Origin: Ceratobasidium sp. AG-K | Lineage: Eukaryota; Basidiomycota; Agaricomycetes; Cantharellales; Ceratobasidiaceae | Assembly (NCBI GenBank): GCA_037039685.1 | Contig: JAWNGF010000012.1 | Coordinates: 1,054,001 to 1,118,000 of the forward strand | Reading direction: 5' to 3' | DNA: 64,000 nucleotides | Notes under the pieces: model-generated | The model's database searches: none | What the model was told of the DNA's origin: nothing | The model's input: the letters and a program-made list of their open reading frames with translations, nothing else | Shown: positions 56,301 to 64,000 of the stretch, piece after piece | How positions within the stretch are numbered: position 1 is the stretch's first letter | Layout: each line of letters starts with the position of its first letter | Position numbers and translations under genes: made by a program

Positions 56301-56790
56301 TGTTGTGACCTATCCTGCCCTCTGTTTCTCTCTCTGCAGACTTGTGGCTTGTATCAGCGCCTTATGCGCCTCTTCTGTATAGATGTGCCCTCTCCCTTGT
56401 TTAGTGAGGTGTATGGATGATGTGTCACCATGAGTCATATGACTCATGCTGTTTTCTATTGGCTGGCCTGCACAGCCCCCTTTATGACTCTGACTCTGAC
56501 TCGGGCTTGTGACTCATGTACATAGTATGACTCACTTGCCCTTTGTCTATATATACTGGCTTGCAAGCATGGTCACCCCCAGCTTGCTTCGCCTTGTCAA
56601 CTCTCCCTGCAGTGTGTGATCAGAGGCACTTGGCTACTTAGCCGCTACAGCAGCCACCTGGGATTTGGAGCTAGGACTTCTACTTAGAAGCTAGTGATTT
56701 CCCTTAGCGATTTAGTCTACTTAGACTTATTGCTCACAGTCAACAAGGCGATCAGCAGTTGTCAACTCTACTACTTAGCAGGTTGCAACA
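56301..56790 (+). repeat. B4 3' LTR
   Basis: TGTTGTGACC...GGTTGCAACA, nearly identical to the 5' LTR apart from scattered substitutions and one base of length. Confidence 0.95.
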
Positions 56791-56795
56791 ATACA

Positions 56796-58611
56796 CCTGG
56801 AAGGAACTAGCCTACTGGTAATTGTATACACCAATCACCGGACTCTCATATATTGGGGAAGTAATAGAAACTTCAACAGAAGACATGCACAATGGTACCT
56901 GCTCCTTAGCTCATATAATTATGAGATACACTATCAACCCAGAAAAATGGGAACAAAACCCAATATCCTGTCTAGGAGAAGTGACCATGATGATATTCCC
57001 AATGCGGAGCAAGTAATGATTGCTGCTGAAACTTTCAAAGGCATCTCGGCCGACCTAGGGGTGGATATCATATCAGACATCAAGGAAGGGCAGGAAGAAG
57101 ATGAAAATCTCAGAACCCTTATCACAACAGTCAAAGGAAAGGAGGATCTACCTCCCACAGTCAAGAAGCAATTCAAGGACTATGAGTACAACAAAAATCT
57201 CCTCTGGTATCAGGGGAAGATTGTGGTCCCTGAAGATAAGGATGTGTGCTTAAACATCCTAAGACTACACCATGACAGTCCAATAGCTGGACATCAAGGA
57301 CAAGCAAGAACGCTTGAGCTTGTAGCAAGGAAATACTACTGGCCCAGCATGAAGGCACAAATCAATAGATACCTGGACACATGTGAAGTATGCCAAAGGG
57401 GGAAGGGACACAAACATCCAGTCCCACTCAAACCCTTGCCAATACCAGAGAAACCTTGGGAAGATATCACATATGACTTCATTGTCAAACTACCCAAATC
57501 AGAAGGAAAGGAGAGCATCCTTGTGGTAGTGGATTGCTTCTCAAGGATGGCACAATTCATTGCATGCAATGAAAGCACCAACTCAGAACAGCTAGCCGAG
57601 ATCTTTGTGCGGAACATATGGCATATCCATGGGCTCCCCAAAACAACAGTTTCCAATAGGGGAACAACCTTCAAATCACACTTCCTGGAAGCAGTGTATA
57701 AGCGACTAGGGATACACCCCACTTTTAGCATGGCCTTTCATCCGCAAACTGATGGACTAGCTGAAAACACAAACAAGTGGCTAGAAGGATTCCTAAGAAT
57801 CTTTTGCAACTATAATCAAGACAACTGGGCTAAATGGCTACCTATTGCAGAATTCTGTCACAACAATCACGTCAATAGGACCACTGGCAAAACCCCTTTT
57901 GAAGTGGTCTTTGGAAAGAACCCCAAATGGTCCATACAGGAATATGTCACTGAATCACCAGAAGGGAACCAGTGGACAGAAAACCTAAACGCCATATGGG
58001 AAGAAACAAAAGCAATGATGGAATACCACAGAATCACCAAAGAAACGCCTAAACAACAATACAAGGAAGGTGATCATGTATGGCTCCTTACTAAGGACTT
58101 CAAAACCACATGTCCTACTAAGAAGTTGGAAGACAAGAAAACTGGTCCTTTCAAGATAACAAAGGTCATGGGAACACACACATATCAGCTGGACCTCCCA
58201 AAGAGTGTGCAAAAACACAATGTCTTCAACAGCACCTTCCTTTCTCTCTACAAGGAAGATAAGGACTTTGGAAGGAACCAACCCCAACCACTGCCGATAA
58301 TAACAGAGGAAGGGGAGGAAGAATACGAAGTTGAGAAGATTGTTGGATGTTATCAAGATCCTGATGGGCTAAAATACTGCATCCAATGGCAGGGATATAG
58401 CACCCAAGAAGACACAGAAGAACAGGCAGAAAAGTTTGCCAAAATGACAGAACTGTTAAGGAAATTCCAGAAGGACTTCCCATCGGCACCACTCCCACCA
58501 AATATCAAACCACATGTGAAATTGTTGAAGGATAAAAAGACAAGAGCCAGAGCAGCAGAAATCATCACTCCAGCTATCAACAGCCACAGTAACTCAGCTT
58601 CGCTAGCTTGA
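56796..58611 (+). pseudogene. pol: D pol, 3' part: RNase H end, integrase, chromodomain
   Basis: Resumes as HLEGTSLLVIVYTNHRTLIY. The site that is Arg in B4 and TGA in A1/A2 is CAA here (RRHAQWY). Integrase: HHDSPIAGHQGQARTLELVA, CEVCQRGKG, VVVDCFSRMAQFIACNES, VSNRGTTFKSH. The second catalytic Asp of the usual SDRG is Asn here, and one position reads CFS where others have RFS. Chromodomain EYEVEKIVGCYQDPDGLKYC is followed by IQWQGYSTQED. Ends at TGA 58609-58611. Confidence 0.88.
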
Positions 58612-58652
58612 CCTCACTCTTCTACAACCACCACAACTACCACTACCTCACC

Positions 58653-59551
58653 ATGCCCGCCGTCCGTATCTCCAAGGCCGCCATCTGCACCGCTCGCAGG
58701 GCCAATGCCAATACTACTGCCTTTGGCCGGGCCCTCTGACTGGCCAGACAGGGCGAGTATGCTGTTGTCAACCGGGGGACTGCTCCCTGAACCTTCATTG
58801 AGGCCAAGGAATTGGCCGAAGTCCTTGACCCAGGATGCAGATTGGGGTACATTCCCATCAAGAAGCGCAACGGGCTCAGCTGGACGCCTGACCTCAAGTC
58901 CCTCAAACAAAAGGACTATGGTAAGATGCTGTGGGTGGGGCAACCCGATGCAAAGCCCCTCAAGTATGCTGCCCTCAAACAGCACAAACTATACACCTGC
59001 CAAGGGTGCATTGGCCACACCATCCACAATGTGGTCCTCAAAAGTGCTGATGCTTGGAATGTTGACACAGGATATGAGTGGCAAGAGGACAGGTGGTGGA
59101 AGCAAATTGACAACCCCGCCTCCATACCAAAGCCGAGCGATGGGAAGCTGGAGTGGCCTGGATGCGGGCAAAGTTGGACACCAAGTCTGGCTGGGAACTC
59201 AACATCCCAAAACCAGAGCCTGGTATGCCAAACCCACTCACCTCAGACAACTACTCATACCCCTGGACGTCCACAGCTCCCAACAACGACTGGCCTGCAC
59301 TTGAGCAGGCCGAAAGTACTCGAGCAACATGGGGACCCAGCCCCACTCCGACTCCCGCCAAGCCCCCTTTTGGGGAGCGCCCCGAAGCCGACCTTCCTAT
59401 GTGGCGGTCCTCCGGGACCCCCCCTGTACCCACGGTCCAGGCTCCTTCCCCCACGGCCAACAACTTGCCCGCCCTGCCTGAGATCCCCACCAATCCCTTG
59501 CTGCTCAAGCAGCAATTCAACGAGGCAATGGAACAGGCTCAAGCCCAAATC
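58653..59551 (+). pseudogene. D ORF3, accessory protein of unknown function, broken and truncated
   Basis: The ATG at 58653 starts MPAVRISKAAICTARRANAN. Core: TFIEAKELAEVLDPGCRLGY, MLWVGQPDAKPL, KLYTCQGCIGHTIHNVVLKS and GYEWQEDRWW. Stops TGA at 58737-58739 and 58788-58790; a frame change near 59155 leads to MRAKLDTKSGWELNIPKPEP. Cut by element E at 59552. Homologous to B4 ORF3, and more distantly to ORF3 of family A (WVG, GC and VVL-x-S positions). GC-rich relative to the preceding pol. Confidence 0.75.
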
Positions 59552-59781
59552 TGTAACGGTTACGGCAACGCTTATGAGATGGAGTGGAGGTGCCACGCAT
59601 GGCGTGGCGACTTGGTTCCTTGTATGCGCATGTATTGGACCGGTGTCCTTTAAAGGACCCGGGTTTCCGCCCATTCCCCTGTTCTTGTTTATACTACCAA
59701 ATCAATTGTGTTAAGGCTTGTCATTAACAGCGACTACGTCGCTTAGGCTAACTAAGATACATCGGTTACGAGAACCTTACA
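59552..59781 (+). repeat. Putative 5' LTR of element E
   Basis: About 230 bp with TGTAA/TTACA termini. The 5' boundary is supported by loss of D ORF3 coding; the 3' boundary is a judgement. Confidence 0.5.
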
Positions 59782-59937
59782 TTTTTTGACATCCCCATAC
59801 ACCTAACGTTAGTGCATCAAACTCGCTAAATTTTATCGTTTTAATCCTCCAAACACCTCGTGCAACGGGTTGGCCTCCGTTTGCACATCCTTTTGACTGT
59901 TAACGATCGTTCTTTTTATCCCCTCTACATACACATC

Positions 59938-62793
59938 ATGAGTCGTGAACTCCGTAGCGGTCGCCAATATGACCCCCTCAAGATACCGAGCATCCCTAAA
60001 CGTCGTGCCCGCAAGAGCGAGGACAAGGACACCAAGGAACTAATTGAGGGTGAGCTAGCGGTGGTGTCAAGGAAGAATACAATTACCTTTGGGTCCGTCG
60101 ACCCGTCTGAAAATTTTCCGGAACTTTCCCCGACCGTCGACGTAGTTGGGACGAGGACAGGCAAGGTCCAAGGCGCCGCGGTCAGAGTCAGATTGACCCC
60201 GTCCATGTATCAGAAGGTGTATGGCCGGCCGCTGCCGATTCAAGCCCCCGTGCGGCTCCCGAGCGCGAGCATCAAAACCAGCGCTCCTACCTACACCAGG
60301 CGAGATGCCGCTGAAGCCAGCAAAGAGTCGACTTGGAACGAAGAGGCTGCCTACTGTGCGCTAGGGTCGGGAAAAGCTCCCAACTCAGTTGCTGCCAACA
60401 GTGCGCCGGCTGCAATAAGTGCGCCCCAACCAACTTCAACACCTCAAGGACAAACCCGAGGGGGACGCAGGGACTCAGAAGACAGCGATCCCCCATTTGT
60501 AACTGCCCGTACGAGTCGGGTACAAAGTGACGACGAGAGCATAGCTAGCTTTGCTCAGTACATAGTTGAAAACACCAGCGGTGACCCACCTAGCCCGTCC
60601 GTACGTAAGGCACAACCTAAGAGATGACCCAGGGCATCGTCTCATGACAGCCCTGCGAGGATTAGTCGAGTCAGCCATACATTAAGTTGGGCTGATGAAG
60701 TTATTAGAGCAGAAGGCTCACCTGGTTGAGCGATGTTGCTCCCCGATGTCGACCCTAGCTGGATCAACCTGGACTGGTTGTGCAGCGACTACCTGTCCGG
60801 CCCAGATATTGAGACTGAACGCGCGCAAACCCAAGAGTCTGAGAGCGTCAAGCTGAACGCACTGATCTACGAGGTCGATGCAAACTACGTGTTCAGCGAC
60901 GACCAATACGGGGAAGTAATAAGGCACTTACGGGACGATACATCTGGTCAGGAACAGCAAAGCCAGACGTCAGGAGCTGGCCCATCCGCTCGCAGGAGAA
61001 CCCCGCGAGTAACCGTTGAGGACATCGACGACGAGGACGACAAGGACTGGATTGCGCCTCAAGAGTCGTCTGAAACGGAAAGGAGCGTAAACCCGAGAGA
61101 CCAGGGCAAGGGCAAGGCGTCGAAGAAAAAGAAGAAACGCGCCCGCAAGATCATCGAGCTGGGAACCGAGCTCGACGAGCTCCGAGTCTCCGAACAGCCC
61201 AGGCAGGCTGGCAGATGCCAGAGCGGACGATTCAATGCGTCGAGACTTGAGCAAACGCCGCAGGGGTTTAGGAGCGGCAGATACCTCAAGCTGATGCATG
61301 GGGAGAATGCTCGACGGGCGAGCACGCCTAAAGGCAGGGGTCCCTCGCGAGGAGACGGATCTGTTCGATCCGTCTGCCAGTCGGCAAGTAGACAGGACCG
61401 GGCGGGACCAATCCAGACCGATCGGGCAAATACAAATGGAGGCCAAGACACACCCAGCGAGCCAAGCGACCCATCCAATGAGAGTGACGGCAGGGACCGG
61501 TCGTCTGAAACGGAATCAGATGACGAAGAGAGTGACCCCAGTTCCAGTGAAGATGACAACCAGGACCACCGTAAGCTCAAGAAGAAACTGAAACGGATGA
61601 AAGCCGCCCAGAAAAAGCTGAAAAAGAAGGTGGCAGCCCAAGCCAGATCGGGGTATAAAGCTCAGGCCCCTCAGATGTATGACGGCCAAGCCAACTACGA
61701 CAAATTTGAGCTATTTATATTCAATTTCGACAGCTGGTGTGTAGATACACAACTGAGTCGCAAACAGAAGGTTAGAAACATTGGGAGGTTCCTGGAAGGC
61801 AAGGCATCAACCTGGTACATGTCCAGTGTTGCCCCTCACCTGAACTCATATGACATGAGCATGGTGTACCAGGCAATGTTTGATTACTGCTTTCCGCCCA
61901 ACTTCAAGGAGAAGATGCGTCGCAACTATATGCGTGAGCGACAAGGCGACCAAAACGTGCAGGATTACTTTGCTAAGCTAGACATTATGCGCCATCATCT
62001 CAAGATCTCTGAGCAACAACACATTCATCAAGTTTGGGACGGGGCCGCCCGATACATCAAGGGTGAATGGGCAATCAGGGGAATAACTCCCAAGGACACG
62101 TCGCTCGATGAGTTGAGAACCACAGCTCTAGACATAGAGCGAGCGCATAAGATCCAAAGGTTGATCAAACAACATGACAATAACCATCGGCACAGTAAGC
62201 GTGAGAGGTCCAGATTGCCTGACAGTTGGAGCAGCCGCAAGCGTGACCGCCAAAAGTCTGGTTACCAAAGGGAACAAGGACGTTGCGAGAAGAGCTCTGA
62301 CGGACAAAAGGGGTTGTTGGGTAATGCCCAAGGCAATAGACACGGACGCGAGTGTGCTGAGAGCTGGCGCAAAGCGAAGAAGGAAAGTCATAATACAAAC
62401 GGAGCCAAAGACGCCAAACAACGAGACGAGTACCGCGCAGCCAACAAGTGCTTTGAGTGTGGCGAAGTCGGACATATGGTCAAGGACTGCCCAAGGAGAA
62501 ACAAGACGCGACCGAGTTGCGTGGAAGTACAGGTGGCAAAGTTAACCCCAGAGGACAAGGTCCGAGCCTCATCGGTGCTAATACAAGAGCTTCAGCGGTT
62601 GGCGGACATAAAGGAGTCGATCGAAGTTAGCTCAATGAATGTTGGCACCAACGCGGCCTTGTCGACTAAAAAGCTGAGAGGCATCGCCAAGCAGAGCCAC
62701 ATAGAGCAGAACGCTACGCGAGTGAAGGATGTAGCAAGGCGCGTTCCGAGTACATTGGTGGTGCAAGCTGAACTGGAGGGCGAGCTGGTATGA
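59938..62793 (+). pseudogene. gag: Element E gag with nonsense codons
   Basis: ATG at 59938 (MSRELRSGRQYDPLKIPSIP). A long low-complexity N-terminal part with basic and acidic clusters (KKKKKRARKIIELG, SESDDEESDPSSSEDDNQ-like), then the capsid-type domain (FELFIFNFDSWCVDTQLSRK, NIGRFLEGKASTWYMSSVAP, 61700-62110) and a CCHC knuckle CFECGEVGHMVKDC (62449-62490). TGA at 60625-60627 and 60727-60729 break the N-terminal part; TGA at 62791-62793 lies inside the protease strand just before VLLDSGSQADLV. Confidence 0.8.
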
Positions 62794-64000
62794 GTACTAC
62801 TAGACTCAGGTAGTCAGGCCGACCTGGTTTCAACCACCCTAGTTGATCAGTTGAAATTGGAGAGAGTTGCGTTAACAAAGCCTCTTCAGTTGCAGATGGC
62901 AATGTCTGGTTTGCGAGGAACACTCACTTACAATGTGCGCTCGAAGCTAAGGTACCAGACAGTCGACGAGTACAGAGACTTCGACGTAGGTAACCTAGAG
63001 AGCTACGACATTATCCTAGGTATGCCGTTCCTGTACCAGCACAGCGTCCGCCTGTCGTTCAACCCGAGCAGCGTATTCATAGGATCGGTGGGAGCCCTGC
63101 CGCTTGAGAGGAGCGGTGTTATCACAATCAACAGCCTCACGACGGAGGTCTTTGAGGATCGAATGAATAACTTGCGTGAATTACTGCGTGAAGAGGCGGA
63201 GGACCTGTGTAAAACGGTCAGCCAGACACCTTTGCCACCGTTCCGCAGAATCAATCACCCAATACCACTCATTGATGAGAATAAGTCATATCATTTCAGA
63301 CCCTTGCGATGCCCCGAAGCCTTAAAACCTCAGTTTGAGGAGAAGGCCTGCGAGTACTTGAAATCGGGCCGTTGGGAACTCGCCACAGGCACTAATGCGA
63401 TACCAATGCTATTTCTACCTAAGAAGACAAGGGACGGTACTGTACAACTGAGGACGGTACTCAACAAGAGGGAACAGAACGCAAACACCCGGAAATTATC
63501 GTCCCCCCTACCAAACATTGAGGAAATTCTATCGACGGTATGTTGTCATAAGTACCGGACTGTGTTAGACGGAAAGGATGCTTACGAGCAAATCAGGGTG
63601 ATAAAGGAAGATGTACCAAAGACACTCTTCCACACGCCAATGGGTACAATGGTTAGCTTGGTGATGCAACAAGGGGATTGTAATGCAGGGGCAACGTACC
63701 AAGGCCTAATGAATATGTTGTTCGCCGAATTAATCGGCGTGTCCGTCTACGTATACCTGGACGACATTATCATCTTCTCTGATACGCTAGAGGACCATGT
63801 TAGAGACATAAGGAAGGTATTTGCGATCTTGAAACGTGAAAAACTTTACCTAAGTCCGAAAAAGATGCAGTTCTTTGCCCAAGAACTGGCGATACTGGGG
63901 CATATAATCGACAAGAAAGGGATCCGGATGGACCCAAATAAGGTAGACAGCGTGAGCAAATGGAAGACGCCTACAACGAAAGACCAGTTAGCAAGTTACC
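62794..64000 (+). CDS. pol: Element E pol: protease and reverse transcriptase, partial
   Basis: Continues the gag frame after the TGA at 62791. Protease active site LLDSGSQADLVSTTLVDQL; linker RINHPIPLIDENKSYHFRP; RT with VLNKREQNANTRKLSSPLP, DGKDAYEQIRVIKEDVP, VMQQGDCNAGATYQGLMNM and the catalytic box YLDDIIIFS (YLDD at 63754-63765), then GHIIDKKGIRMDPNKVDSVS. No stop from 62794 to the right edge. RNase H and integrase should follow beyond the window. Confidence 0.88.

Larger units (their letters stand above)
48807..56790 (+). mobile_element. Element B4: complete family B retrotransposon nested in D, 7984 bp
   Basis: Flanked by ATACA at 48802-48806 and 56791-56795. LTRs are 48807-49295 (489 bp) and 56301-56790 (490 bp). 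Gag, pol and ORF3 are all present; four TGA codons in gag-pol and two frame changes in ORF3 are the only breaks I see, so it is a young copy. The polypurine tract GTGGGGGGGCAA precedes the 3' LTR. Confidence 0.95.
37160..59551 (+). mobile_element. Element D: Ty3/gypsy retrotransposon with three elements inserted in it
   Basis: D pieces are 37160-39686, 46886-48806 and 56796-59551, interrupted by A2, B4 and E. The first two junctions carry exact 5-bp duplications (TCAAG and ATACA), and the D reading frame rejoins across them. The 5' LTR is 37160-37711; the 3' LTR is beyond the window. Coding order is gag, pol, ORF3 as in B4, its sister family. D has stops in gag, pol and ORF3, and an RT active-site change, so it is dead. 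Confidence 0.92.
59552..64000 (+). mobile_element. Element E: 5' part of a different Ty3/gypsy retrotransposon, continues past window
   Basis: It starts TGTAACGGTTACGG inside D ORF3. A putative short 5' LTR runs to the TTACA near 59781 (or TTTTGACA at 59791), giving TGTAA...TTACA ends. Gag and the start of pol follow. The RT and protease types differ from A-D, closer to the common agaricomycete gypsy elements with LLDSGSQADLV-type protease. Without the 3' LTR the exact ends and target duplication cannot be checked. Confidence 0.8.

Noticed and set aside
56947..58611. A separate fifth gypsy element starting near 56.8 kb
   Set aside because: There is no LTR of its own. The sequence continues D RNase H across B4 with the ATACA duplication, so it is the 3' part of D.
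62791..62793. TGA between gag and pol of element E as a programmed readthrough stop
   Set aside because: It lies inside the protease fold, one residue before VLLDSGS, at a position that is usually Arg in relatives, so a CGA-to-TGA mutation is more likely. Two more TGA at Arg-like sites occur in the same gag.
22761..62793. Reassignment of TGA to Arg in these elements
   Set aside because: Host genes in the window end with normal stops including TGA (F-box gene), and copies differ in which sites are TGA. Mutation explains the data better.
1..64000. CRISPR arrays, bacterial operons, rRNA or tRNA genes
   Set aside because: No short regularly spaced repeats with unique spacers, and no recognisable rRNA or tRNA fold or sequence was seen. 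Introns and element types are fungal.

Overview
The window looks like a chromosome segment from a filamentous basidiomycete of the Agaricomycetes, most like Rhizoctonia/Ceratobasidium. The basis is very short introns (47-63 nt, with CTRAC-like branch points), NACHT-WD40 and patatin/NB-ARC NLR genes, an ERG24-type sterol reductase, an F-box/LRR gene, and chromodomain-bearing Ty3/gypsy retrotransposons. The genus is inferred from family resemblance only.

Left part (1-22,270), host-like DNA with one DNA transposon. A six-exon NACHT-WD40 NLR gene runs leftward off the window edge (<1-3956). After a gene-poor stretch lies a decayed patatin-NB-ARC NLR (6678-8510, +). Next is an intact seven-exon delta14-sterol reductase (9224-10839, -). 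An F-box/LRR gene (-) is split by a 6.8-kb CACTA element (12288-19101) with 11-bp terminal inverted repeats and a 3-bp ATA target duplication. The element carries a broken Tnp2 transposase and a low-complexity second gene on the other strand.

Right part (22,271-64,000), almost wholly LTR retrotransposons. A complete 7.24-kb element (A1, 22271-29510) lies outside a nest of insertions: a family B fragment (B0) was hit by element C, C by a solo LTR and by A', A' by D, and D by A2, B4 and E. Five layers are visible. A1, A2 and B4 have exact 5-bp target duplications, and removing A2 or B4 rejoins the interrupted D reading frame. D, A', C and B0 continue past the right edge.

Families A, B and D share one plan: LTR - primer site - gag - (-1 frame) pol with protease, RT, RNase H, integrase and chromodomain - a third ORF (ORF3) - polypurine tract - LTR. 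The primer site matches the element's own transcript start and covaries between families, which points to self-primed reverse transcription. Family A has a canonical GGGAAAA slippery site followed by a hairpin. ORF3 has exactly the same length in both A copies, has a distant homolog in B and D, is GC-richer than pol, and is preceded by a TATA-like box and a pyrimidine-rich leader. I regard ORF3 with its own promoter as the most interesting possibly undescribed item here. Nearly all stop codons in the transposon ORFs are TGA at Arg positions, as expected from CpG decay.
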